A stretch of 64,000 nucleotides of DNA from Ascidiimonas meishanensis (GTDB taxonomy: Bacteria > Bacteroidota > Bacteroidia > Flavobacteriales > Flavobacteriaceae): NCBI RefSeq assembly GCF_037782385.1, contig NZ_JBBEXD010000001.1, positions 1 to 64,000 of the forward strand. Direction: 5' to 3'. Shown here piece by piece: positions 1 to 8,593 of this stretch. Each line of letters starts with the position of its first letter. Within the stretch, counting starts at the first letter, position 1. The notes under the pieces were generated by a model. The model was not told where the DNA came from, searched no databases, and worked only from the letters and a program-made list of their open reading frames with translations. Made by a program: the position numbers and the translations under genes.

Positions 1-47
1 CAGCGCAGATGGTACTGGGTAACCGGGAGAGTATGTCGCCGCCTTGC
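1..47 (+). rRNA. rrf: 5S ribosomal RNA, 3' end only
   Basis: The first ~47 bases match the conserved 3' arm of bacterial 5S rRNA (a GATGGTACTG block followed by GGGAGAGTA and TCGCCGCC). A strong intrinsic terminator follows directly, as expected at the end of an rRNA operon. The 5' part and the 16S/23S genes would lie to the left of the window. The exact 3' end is uncertain by a few bases. Confidence 0.85.
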
Positions 48-50
48 TCA

Positions 51-83
51 AAAACCCTTCTCTATAAAGAGAAGGGTTTTTTT
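51..83 (+). terminator. Intrinsic terminator of the rRNA operon
   Basis: A perfect 13-bp stem (51-63 pairs with 68-80) around a 4-base loop is followed by a run of seven T (77-83). It lies just after the 5S rRNA end, so it most likely ends the ribosomal RNA transcript. Confidence 0.9.
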
Positions 84-410
84 ATGCCGCTATATCTTCA
101 TTGTTACACATATTTCTACGAAAACTTAATAATTGTTTTCGTTTAAAAAACTGTTAAACACTGATTTCAAAGACTTAAGCCCTCCCATAATTACTTAAAT
201 AAGACTCATTTTTACTTTATATTTTCTAATTATAAGTACACTTATTACACGGCTTAAAGTGCTTCAAACATTTTATTGTATTTTGCTTTCGTAATTATAT
301 ACTTAAATGCATAGTCGTTTCCTTGATGTTTATTCACCACAAAAATGATTGGCTATGTAAATCAAACCTAACTAGTATTAAGGTAAGTTATTTTAAATAT
401 TTTTGTTGAT
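84..410. other. Intergenic region, no gene seen
   Basis: About 325 AT-rich bases between the rRNA terminator and the first protein gene. I see no convincing reading frame or tRNA. It holds a small inverted repeat at 119-141 (CGAAAAC/GTTTTCG arms, 9-base loop) and, at its right edge, a -7 promoter element for the next gene. Confidence 0.5.
398..405 (+). promoter_or_regulatory. -7 promoter element TATTTTTG
   Basis: Exact match to the Bacteroidota -7 consensus TAnnTTTG. It ends only five bases before the ATG at 411, so transcription would start at or very near the start codon. No clear -33 TTTG is seen at the usual distance. Confidence 0.5.
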
Positions 411-2636
411 ATGAATTCACGACTTTATGTAGTACTTTATTCAGTTACTCTACTTTTAAGTGCTTCTCTACTCTTTGTAGTACAACCTATGTTTTCTAAA
501 ATGATTTTACCCCTGCTTGGTGGAACACCACAAGTGTGGAATACAGCAATGCTTTTTTTTCAGTTATTACTGCTAGGAGGGTATGCTTATGCTCATGGAA
601 CAACAAAGTATTTAAGTATTCGAGTTCAGGCGATACTACATGTTATTTTATTGGTAATGTTTTTCTTTGTCTTACCAATTGCAATTCCAGAAGGATGGAT
701 TCCTCCTCTTAGTAAGGATCCTACTCTATGGCAGCTTTCTTTAATGACGGTAACTATTGGAGGGCCATTTTTTGTACTATCAGGTAGCGCACCCATGTTT
801 CAAAGATGGTTTTCCGGAACAAATCATAAGGATGCAAATAATCCATATTTTTTGTACGGAGCAAGTAATTTAGGATCTATGACAGCTTTGCTTTTCTACC
901 CTGTTATTATAGAACCAGCAATGAATTTAGGAGAACAATCTCACACTTGGATGTATGGTTATATGGCATTAATAGTGTTCACCATATTTTGTGCTTTAGT
1001 AGTTTGGAAAACTAACAAGAAAAAAATAGAAGATAAAATAGTAATTGAAAAAGAAGTGATAACATGGGGAAGAAGAGGAAAATGGCTTTTACTTTCATTC
1101 ATTCCATCATCTCTTATGTTAGGTGTTACTACTTATATTACAACAGATGTAGCTTCGGTTCCATTACTTTGGATAATTCCACTAGCCTTATATGTATCTA
1201 CATTCATTATTGTATTTGCTCGTAAACCAATTATATCTGAAGAAAAAAGTTCAGAAACTTTTTCTTTTTTACTGATTTTCATGTTTGTATATATGATTTT
1301 ATATCAGTCTAAAGGGATTATATTTGTTCCCATACATATGATCCTATTTTTCTTTGCTGCTTTGGTATGTCATTCTGCATTATCTTCTTCAAAGCCAAGT
1401 GCCCAGAAATTAACCGAATTCTATTTGATCATGTCTATTGGTGGTGCCTTAGGAGGTGTTTTCAATGCGTTAGTAACTCCAAATCTTTTTATAATTCCAA
1501 TAGAGTATGCGTTGGTGTTAGGATTGGCAGCTTGTATGCGTTTTGCCAATGAAAAACAAGAGAAAACGAAATTGTATTATTTTGCTATTGGCATAATTAC
1601 AATAGTGGCGATTACTTTTGGGATCAACAATGAATCAATGATTGTTAAGGGGTTGATGACCTTGGTTTCTCTAACCGGTTTAGCTTTAATAATTAACAAA
1701 CGGTGGGTATTTGGAATCACTGTGGCTATAACTTTGCTAATTGCTCCTCCTGGTGATATTTGGGATTATGTTACAAGTGATACCATTCTTCAAGATCGTA
1801 ACTTTTTTGGTGTTATGAGGGTTATAGATACAGAAGATAATCAAAGAATTTTTGTTCATGGCACAACAGTACATGGTACCCAGTCATTAGAAAAAGGTTA
1901 TGAATATACTCCTATGGCCTATTACTACGACACAAGCCCTATAGCTGACATGTTTAAATTTGCCGCTACTAACTATGGAGAACAAAAAATAGCTGTTTTA
2001 GGGCTTGGAGTTGGTGTAACCGCGTGTTTTGATAGGGATGGACGTACTTTTGACTTTTTTGAAATTGACCCTGGGATTATCCGAATTGCCGAAAATCCAA
2101 AATACTTTACATTTTTATCTGATTGTGGAAGTACTTATAAAATAATTGAAGGAGACGCGAGACTCACTTTGGCTTACAAACCTGATAATAGTTATGAATT
2201 TATTCTAGCCGATGCTTATAGTTCCGATAATATACCAGTTCACCTGATAACCCGGGAAGCTGTGGAATTATATCTTAGTAAACTAAAACCTAATGGTCTT
2301 CTTGGATTCAATATATCTAATAGTTATTTGGATATAGAACCCGTTCTTGCAGAAATTGCAGATTCTTTTCAAATTAAGGGCTATGCAAAATTTTCAAAAG
2401 GGAAAACAATTGAAGGATTAGAAATTAAGAGTAATGATACGGCCGCTTTTGTTTTTGCTAGAAATGAACAGCAGGAAAAATTTCTTTCAGAGAATGGATG
2501 GACACCAGCTAAGAAAAGGAAAGGGGTTGGACTATGGACTGATAGTTTTTCTAATATTGTAGGTGTGATAGGAATAAGAACTCTTAAAAAACGGATTGAA
2601 GAGCTGGAAAGAAAAGAAAAGAAAATGGATGAGTAA
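411..2636 (+). CDS. Fused multi-pass membrane / spermidine-synthase-like protein (copy 1)
   Basis: 741 residues. The first ~450 residues are very hydrophobic, with roughly ten or more membrane spans (for example residues 5-25, 45-62, 72-92, 182-200, 225-270, 283-320). The C-terminal ~250 residues form a cytosolic Rossmann domain of the spermidine synthase family: a glycine loop GLGVGV near 531, the acidic EIDP near 551 that would bind the nucleoside, GDAR near 581, and DAYSSDNIP near 601 with the Asp aligned with the catalytic residue. The classical GGGDG loop is altered, so true aminopropyl transfer is not assured. Such fusions are usually labelled fused MFS/spermidine synthase and their substrate is unknown. 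A close paralogue starts 60 bases downstream. Confidence 0.8.
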   Translation: MNSRLYVVLYSVTLLLSASLLFVVQPMFSKMILPLLGGTPQVWNTAMLFFQLLLLGGYAYAHGTTKYLSIRVQAILHVILLVMFFFVLPIAIPEGWIPPLSKDPTLWQLSLMTVTIGGPFFVLSGSAPMFQRWFSGTNHKDANNPYFLYGASNLGSMTALLFYPVIIEPAMNLGEQSHTWMYGYMALIVFTIFCALVVWKTNKKKIEDKIVIEKEVITWGRRGKWLLLSFIPSSLMLGVTTYITTDVASVPLLWIIPLALYVSTFIIVFARKPIISEEKSSETFSFLLIFMFVYMILYQSKGIIFVPIHMILFFFAALVCHSALSSSKPSAQKLTEFYLIMSIGGALGGVFNALVTPNLFIIPIEYALVLGLAACMRFANEKQEKTKLYYFAIGIITIVAITFGINNESMIVKGLMTLVSLTGLALIINKRWVFGITVAITLLIAPPGDIWDYVTSDTILQDRNFFGVMRVIDTEDNQRIFVHGTTVHGTQSLEKGYEYTPMAYYYDTSPIADMFKFAATNYGEQKIAVLGLGVGVTACFDRDGRTFDFFEIDPGIIRIAENPKYFTFLSDCGSTYKIIEGDARLTLAYKPDNSYEFILADAYSSDNIPVHLITREAVELYLSKLKPNGLLGFNISNSYLDIEPVLAEIADSFQIKGYAKFSKGKTIEGLEIKSNDTAAFVFARNEQQEKFLSENGWTPAKKRKGVGLWTDSFSNIVGVIGIRTLKKRIEELERKEKKMDE

Positions 2637-2696
2637 TCTTTAGAGCAAAAATTATCTTTTACATAATTAAGAACTTTATCAAAACCTTTTATTAGT

Positions 2697-4895
2697 ATGA
2701 ATTCAAGATTTTATGTAGCACTTTATTCTATTACCTTGCTTTTAAGTGCTTCGTTGCTTTTCGTAGTACAACCTATGTTTTCCAAAATGATACTACCTTT
2801 ACTTGGAGGAACGCCACAGGTTTGGAACACTGCAATGCTTTTTTTTCAATTATTATTGTTAGGAGGATATGCATATGCGCATGGGATTACCAAATATTTA
2901 AATATTCGAGTTCAAGCAATCCTTCATATTATCTTATTAGTACTTTTTTTCTTTATTTTACCAATAGCAATACCAGAAGGATGGGTACCTCCTTTAGGTA
3001 AAGATCCTACCTTATGGCAACTCACTCTAATGACGGTTACTATTGGAGGACCATTTTTTGTGTTATCTGGTAGTGCACCTATGTTTCAAAAATGGTTTTC
3101 TAGAACAAATCATAAGGATGCAAATAATCCATATTTTTTGTATGGAGCAAGCAATTTAGGATCTATGACCGCTTTGCTTCTTTACCCTGTGATTATTGAA
3201 CCTGCGATGAATTTAGGAAAACAGTCTGAAACTTGGATGTATGGGTATATGGCACTTGTAGTCTTTACCGTATTTTGTGCTTTGGTAGTTTGGAAAACGA
3301 ATACACAAAAAATAGAAGATAAAAAGACAACAGAAAAAGAAGTAATTACATGGAGAAGAAAGGGAAAATGGCTTTTACTTTCCTTTATTCCTTCGTCTCT
3401 AATGCTAGGTGTAACTACTCATATTACTACAGATGTGGCTTCGGTTCCATTACTTTGGATAATTCCATTGTCATTATATGTATTAACATTTATTATTGCA
3501 TTTGCACGTAAACCTATAATAACCGAAAAAGCAGCATCCTCGAATTTTGGTTTTTTACTGATATATCTTTTCATTTATACAATGATGTATGATTCGCAAG
3601 GAATTGTTTTTGTTCTTTTTCACATGATCTTGTTTTTCTTTGCGGCTTTGGTATGTCATTCTGCATTATCACAAGCAAAACCAAGTGCTCAAAACTTAAC
3701 AGAATTTTATTTAGTAATGTCTATAGGAGGTGCTTTAGGAGGTGTTTTTAATGGTTTGATTACTCCAAAGCTTTTTATAATTCCAATAGAATATGCACTT
3801 ATATTAGGTTTAGCTGCTTGTATGCGTTATGCAAATGAAAAGAAAAAAAGTATACCAAAGTATCATTTTGTTTTGGGGCTTCTTACTATTTTATCGGTTA
3901 TTTGGGCTATTCAAATAGAATCAATTGTAGTTAAAAGTATTTTAATGGGAGTTGCTTTAACGGGTCTTTTTTTAACGATAAACGGGCGCTGGGTTTTCGG
4001 AATTACAGCGGCAATAATTTTGATCATTTCTTCTCCAGGAAATCTTATAGCTTATTTGAATACAGATATCGTTCATAATGATCGTAACTTTTTTGGAATC
4101 ATTAAAATCATCGATTTAGAGAATTATAGATACTTTTTTCATGGTACAACCATTCATGGTGTACAATCCTTAGAAAAGGACAGAGAACATGTGCCATTGG
4201 CTTATTATTACGATACTAGCGCTATCGCAGATATGTTTGATTTTGCAAGCGCCAATTTTGGAGATCAACATGTTGCAGTATTAGGACTAGGCGTTGGAGT
4301 AACAGCCTGTTTTGACAAAGAAGGACGTACTTTTGATTTTTATGAAATAGATCCAGGGGTTATTCGGGTGGCCGAAGACTCTACCTATTTTACTTTTTTA
4401 TCTGGTTGTGGCAGTCCTTATAAAATTATAGAAGGAGATGCAAGACTTACCTTGGCGAATAAAAATAATAATAGTTATGATTTAATTCTTGGAGATGTCT
4501 ACAGTTCAGACAATATCCCAGTCCATCTAATTACACGTGAAGCGGTTGAACTCTACTTAGAAAAGCTTAAACCAGATGGAATGTTAGGTTTTAATATTTC
4601 TAACAGTTTTCTGGATATTGAACCAGTATTTGCAGAAATAGCCGATTCATTTGGTATTAAAGGATATTCAAAATTCACAAGAGGCGATAAAACTAAAGGT
4701 CTGGGAGATGCATATGGTTTTGTTTTTGCGAGAAATGAAAATCAAAAGAAATTCTTACTAGCCAATGGATGGACTCCAGCTGAAAAAAGAAAAGGTGTAG
4801 GTCTTTGGACGGACGATTTTTCTAATATACTTAGTGTGGTAAGCCCACTTTCAATGAAAAAAAGAACTAAAGAATTGGAAACCAAAGAAAATTAA
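2697..4895 (+). CDS. Fused multi-pass membrane / spermidine-synthase-like protein (copy 2)
   Basis: 732 residues with the same architecture as the gene just upstream: a hydrophobic N-terminal ~450 residues, then a spermidine-synthase-like domain (GLGVGV, EIDP, EGDARL and GDVYSSDNIP motifs). The two proteins are nearly identical through the first 200 residues, including the start MNSR.YV.LYS, and diverge more around residues 380-480 and at the C-terminus. They clearly arose by tandem duplication. No promoter or terminator is seen in the 60-base gap, so co-transcription is likely. The DAYSS motif of copy 1 reads DVYSS here, keeping the key Asp. The substrate is unknown. Confidence 0.8.
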   Translation: MNSRFYVALYSITLLLSASLLFVVQPMFSKMILPLLGGTPQVWNTAMLFFQLLLLGGYAYAHGITKYLNIRVQAILHIILLVLFFFILPIAIPEGWVPPLGKDPTLWQLTLMTVTIGGPFFVLSGSAPMFQKWFSRTNHKDANNPYFLYGASNLGSMTALLLYPVIIEPAMNLGKQSETWMYGYMALVVFTVFCALVVWKTNTQKIEDKKTTEKEVITWRRKGKWLLLSFIPSSLMLGVTTHITTDVASVPLLWIIPLSLYVLTFIIAFARKPIITEKAASSNFGFLLIYLFIYTMMYDSQGIVFVLFHMILFFFAALVCHSALSQAKPSAQNLTEFYLVMSIGGALGGVFNGLITPKLFIIPIEYALILGLAACMRYANEKKKSIPKYHFVLGLLTILSVIWAIQIESIVVKSILMGVALTGLFLTINGRWVFGITAAIILIISSPGNLIAYLNTDIVHNDRNFFGIIKIIDLENYRYFFHGTTIHGVQSLEKDREHVPLAYYYDTSAIADMFDFASANFGDQHVAVLGLGVGVTACFDKEGRTFDFYEIDPGVIRVAEDSTYFTFLSGCGSPYKIIEGDARLTLANKNNNSYDLILGDVYSSDNIPVHLITREAVELYLEKLKPDGMLGFNISNSFLDIEPVFAEIADSFGIKGYSKFTRGDKTKGLGDAYGFVFARNENQKKFLLANGWTPAEKRKGVGLWTDDFSNILSVVSPLSMKKRTKELETKEN

Positions 4896-4964
4896 TGGTA
4901 AGAATTATCTCTTTGATTTTTTCTTATGCCAACGTAATTCCTCAGACCTTATCCAGAGGATTAG

Positions 4965-5192
4965 CTACTGATTTTTGGCAAATAATGCATTCATCATAGT
5001 TCTTAAACTATAAAATCCCATTGCGATTGCTCCAAGAGAAATAAGTAATCCTACAATCAAAACAGGCCAATAAAAAGGATGGTCTTGATTTTTAAAGGCT
5101 TGATAGATAACTATTGGCCCCGTAAACATCATGAAAACAGTAATACTAAAATATTTGACGCTTTTAAAAAGAAGTGATCTATCCGTACTCAT
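4965..5192 (-). CDS. Small two-helix membrane protein, DUF6095-like
   Basis: 75 residues with two hydrophobic segments (about 14-32 and 42-62) and short charged ends, ending in LFAKNQ. The pattern, including YQAFKNQDHPFYWPVLI, resembles the flavobacterial DUF6095 family, whose function is unknown. It lies alone between the tandem spermidine-synthase-like genes (converging on it) and the divergent symporter gene. A TAnnTTTG element lies about 20 bases upstream of its ATG, which supports expression. Confidence 0.65.
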   Translation of the reverse strand: MSTDRSLLFKSVKYFSITVFMMFTGPIVIYQAFKNQDHPFYWPVLIVGLLISLGAIAMGFYSLRTMMNALFAKNQ

Positions 5193-5212
5193 GCCATATT
5201 TTAAATAGTTTC

Positions 5213-5220
5213 CAAAAATA
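5213..5220 (-). promoter_or_regulatory. -7 promoter element for the small membrane protein
   Basis: TATTTTTG on the minus strand, an exact TAnnTTTG match, about 20 bases before the ATG at 5192. The -33 element is not obvious. Confidence 0.45.
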
Positions 5221-5307
5221 AGAATTTAAAACTATATTTATAGCTGTATGCATAGCTTTTGAGTTTGTTACACAGATCTATAATTAACCAATCAAAAATA
5301 AATTTAC

Positions 5308-6912
5308 ATGAACTGGATAGATTATGTAGTTATTGTGGTATATCTCATTGGTGTATTGGGAATTGGATATTTCTTTAAAGAAAATAAAGACAGTAATGAT
5401 TACTTCCTTGGAGGTAGGAGTATGGGTTGGGTTCCGTTGAGCCTTTCTACAATGGCTACACAATTATCAGCTATTAGTTTTATTTCTGCTCCCGCATTCG
5501 TTGGCTTAAAAGAGGGGGGAGGTCTTCAGTGGCTTACGTATGAGTTTGGAGTTCCTTTAGCAATGGCATTTTTACTGGTAGCAATAATTCCTTCTCTTTA
5601 TAAGGCAGGGATTGTGAGTATTTATGAATATCTAGAAAGACGTTTTGATGCTTCATCAAGATTACTAATTAGTTTCGTTTTCCAGATAAGCCGTTCAGTG
5701 GCTACTGGTGTTATGGTATATACAATGGCTCTTATTTTACAAGCAACTGTAGGCATTGAATTTTGGATTTCAGTATTGCTAATAGGTGTTATTACTTTAA
5801 TCTACTCTTTTCAAGGAGGAATGAAAGCTGTCATTTGGGGAGATGTGATTCAAATGATCATTTTGTTTTTTGGTATTGTAATCTGTTTGGGATACGGTCT
5901 TTCTGAGTTAGGAGGTTGGGAAAATTTTGTTGCCAATGTAGATACAAACCGTTTGCAAGCGGTAGATTTTAGTAAGTGGGGATTTAATAATGGCGATAAA
6001 AATGATGAATTTGGATTTTGGCCTATGGTTATAGGAGGTTTTTTCTTATACGCATCTTATTACGGTACAGACCAGACTCAATCGCAACGTTTACTATCTG
6101 CCAAAAGTCTTTCAACGGTTAAAAAGTTATTAATTGCCAATGGAATTTTTCGTTTTCCAGTCACACTCACTTATTGTATTATGGGGTTGGTTCTGGGAAC
6201 CTTACTTATGAATGATGTTGGTTTTCAGGAGCGTATTTCTAGCATCTATGAAAGTAATATTTCTAGTTTACAGGGTAAGAAGGCTGATTTAATGGTGCCA
6301 GTTTTCATAATCAATTATTTGCCTAACGGTATTATAGGGATACTTTTAGTTGCAATTATGTCCGCTGCCATGTCATCTTTGAGTTCTACCGTTAATTCTT
6401 TATCTGCAGTTTCTATAGAAGATTTTGTAAAAAGATTCAAGGGTGATTTAACGAATCTGCAATATGTTAAGTATTCCAGACTCCTCTCTGTATTCTGGGG
6501 GTTGGTTTGTTTGTTTTTTGCTTTTTTTGCAGGTAGTATAGAAGGTACTGTAATAGAGGTGATAAATAAAATAAGCTCCGTATTTTACGGCCCTATTTTG
6601 GCCGCATTCATTCTGGCTATCCTTACAAAAAAGACCAATGCATTAGGTGCAAATCTAGGAATCGTGGTAGGAGTAGGTATAAACATCTTTCTGTGGTTGT
6701 ATGTGCCAGAAATATTTTGGTTTTGGTGGAATGCTATAGGCTGTTTCGTAACTCTAGTTGTTGGGTATTCTATAAGTTTACTCATCCCTATGAAATCAAA
6801 AGACAGCTTGTCTTTTATAAAATATCCTGCAAAAAAAGAAATATTATTATTGTTAATTTACTTTGTGCTAATCGTAATTGCGGCACTCACAATTGATAAA
6901 CTTTTTATTTAG
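5308..6912 (+). CDS. Sodium:solute symporter (SSS family)
   Basis: 534 residues, multi-spanning, of the sodium/solute symporter family. The N-terminus (MNWIDYVVIVVYLIGVLGIG, then DYFLGGRSMGW) and the segment around STMATQLSAISFI are typical of this family. It would import a small organic solute with Na+ across the inner membrane. The next gene, a GH13 phosphorylase, starts four bases after this stop codon and is followed by a glycerate kinase, so the solute is probably the glycoside cleaved by the phosphorylase. The substrate is inferred from context only. Confidence 0.88.
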   Translation: MNWIDYVVIVVYLIGVLGIGYFFKENKDSNDYFLGGRSMGWVPLSLSTMATQLSAISFISAPAFVGLKEGGGLQWLTYEFGVPLAMAFLLVAIIPSLYKAGIVSIYEYLERRFDASSRLLISFVFQISRSVATGVMVYTMALILQATVGIEFWISVLLIGVITLIYSFQGGMKAVIWGDVIQMIILFFGIVICLGYGLSELGGWENFVANVDTNRLQAVDFSKWGFNNGDKNDEFGFWPMVIGGFFLYASYYGTDQTQSQRLLSAKSLSTVKKLLIANGIFRFPVTLTYCIMGLVLGTLLMNDVGFQERISSIYESNISSLQGKKADLMVPVFIINYLPNGIIGILLVAIMSAAMSSLSSTVNSLSAVSIEDFVKRFKGDLTNLQYVKYSRLLSVFWGLVCLFFAFFAGSIEGTVIEVINKISSVFYGPILAAFILAILTKKTNALGANLGIVVGVGINIFLWLYVPEIFWFWWNAIGCFVTLVVGYSISLLIPMKSKDSLSFIKYPAKKEILLLLIYFVLIVIAALTIDKLFI

Positions 6913-6916
6913 CAAA

Positions 6917-8593
6917 ATGGACAAATCTATTCTTGAAAATCTTTTAAGTAAAATCTATACAAACGATATTGATTTCTTGATGGAAAAAATTCAAATACTT
7001 CTTAGTAAGTATGAAAACATTATTCAGGTAAAAGAACAAAAATTAACCCATAAAGACTGTATTCTTATTACTTATGCAGATGCTATTTATGAAGAGGATC
7101 ATAAACCGCTTAATACGTTAAAGACTTTTTATGATACATATCTCAAAGATAAAATAAGCGCAATTCATTTGCTACCATGTTTTCCCTATACTTCAGACGA
7201 TGGTTTTAGCGTGGTAGATTACTATCAGATTAATCCAGATTATGGAGATTGGAAGTCTATTGCTAGCTTAAATGAATCTGCAGACTTGATGTTTGATGCA
7301 GTTATTAATCACATGTCTAAATCATCTGTCTGGTTTCATAAATTCATGGAAGAGGAGTCTCCTTTTGATACTTATTTTATCACGTCAGATCCTGCGGAAG
7401 ATCATAGTAAAGTAGTTAGGCCTCGTGCATTACCTTTATTACATAAATATAATAAGAATGGTAAAGAGTTTTTTTTGTGGACAACGTTTAGTGAAGACCA
7501 AGTAGATCTAAATTTTAGAAGCCCTTATGTTTTTCTTCAGGTATTAGATATATTGTTGTTTTATATTTCAAAAGGATCTCGCTTTATAAGATTAGACGCT
7601 ATTGCATTTCTCTGGAAAGAAAAGGGAACTAGCTGCATACATTTACCAGAAACACATCAAATTATTCAAGCATATAGAAAAATTATTGAGTCGTTAGCAC
7701 CAGAGGTTATATTGATTACAGAGACCAATGTTCCTCACCTTGAAAATATCTCTTATTTTGGTGATGGTTCTAACGAGGCACATATGGTGTATAATTTCAC
7801 CTTACCTCCATTATTAGCATACTCAGTACATCAACAAGATATATCTACCTTTGTTAATTGGGCGAAAACATTGGATTTAGCTAACGATACAAACTGTTTT
7901 TTCAACTTTACTGCGAGTCATGATGGTATTGGAATTAGACCACTACAAGGTATTATTTCTGATAATGAAATAGCACTTTTGGCAGAAAAAACAATTGAAC
8001 ACGGAGGATATGTTTCGTATAAAGATAATGGAGACGGTAGCAGTTCACCCTATGAATTGAATTGTAATTATTTTGAATTGCTTTCTCATCCAAATGAACC
8101 TATAAATATTAGAATAGACAAGTTTATTCTCACCCAGGCTATTATGTTGAGTATGCCTGGTGTACCAGGAATTTACTATCATTCAATCCTAGGGTCTCTT
8201 AATTTCAGAAAAGGAGTGGAAGAATCTGGAATTAATAGGAGAATTAACAGAGAGAAATTGGCTTTTCCGGATTTGGTGTCAGAGATTACAAATGCTCAAT
8301 CTTTAAGACATCAAGTTTACGAGCGTTATATTAAATTGCTTGAATTACGAGCCAAAGAACCCTCGTTTAATCCTTATGGAAAAGCTAGATTTTCTGAGAT
8401 AGGAAAAGCATTAGTAATAGAGCGCTCCTATGATCAGGACTGTTTAATTTGTATTTTTAATCTTTCAGAACACCATTTGAATGTAAAACTTCCTGTTCAG
8501 AAAGGATATGAACTAGTCCATAATAAAAGGTATCAGAATACATCCATAGATCTAAATCCATGGGGTTTCAAATGGATTAAAATAGACTCATGA
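6917..8593 (+). CDS. GH13 glycoside phosphorylase, probably glucosylglycerate phosphorylase
   Basis: 558 residues from the ATG at 6917; an upstream in-frame ATG at 6878 lies inside the symporter gene and is less likely. It is a GH13 subfamily 18 (sucrose-phosphorylase-like) enzyme. RLDAIAFLWKE carries the nucleophile Asp (about residue 227), ITETNVPH the acid/base Glu (about 269), and TASHDGIG the transition-state Asp. The RPRALPLL, TSCIHLPETH and YFGDGSNEAHMVY segments and the length recall E. coli YcjM, a glucosylglycerate phosphorylase, more than sucrose phosphorylase. The enzyme would release glucose 1-phosphate and D-glycerate. The glycerate kinase gene overlaps its stop codon, which strongly supports this substrate. 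Sucrose or another glucoside remains possible. Confidence 0.8.
   Translation: MDKSILENLLSKIYTNDIDFLMEKIQILLSKYENIIQVKEQKLTHKDCILITYADAIYEEDHKPLNTLKTFYDTYLKDKISAIHLLPCFPYTSDDGFSVVDYYQINPDYGDWKSIASLNESADLMFDAVINHMSKSSVWFHKFMEEESPFDTYFITSDPAEDHSKVVRPRALPLLHKYNKNGKEFFLWTTFSEDQVDLNFRSPYVFLQVLDILLFYISKGSRFIRLDAIAFLWKEKGTSCIHLPETHQIIQAYRKIIESLAPEVILITETNVPHLENISYFGDGSNEAHMVYNFTLPPLLAYSVHQQDISTFVNWAKTLDLANDTNCFFNFTASHDGIGIRPLQGIISDNEIALLAEKTIEHGGYVSYKDNGDGSSSPYELNCNYFELLSHPNEPINIRIDKFILTQAIMLSMPGVPGIYYHSILGSLNFRKGVEESGINRRINREKLAFPDLVSEITNAQSLRHQVYERYIKLLELRAKEPSFNPYGKARFSEIGKALVIERSYDQDCLICIFNLSEHHLNVKLPVQKGYELVHNKRYQNTSIDLNPWGFKWIKIDS

Noticed and set aside
411..4895. Composite transposon or other mobile element carrying the duplicated genes
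   Set aside because: No transposase, terminal inverted repeats or target-site duplications flank the pair; simple tandem duplication explains it.
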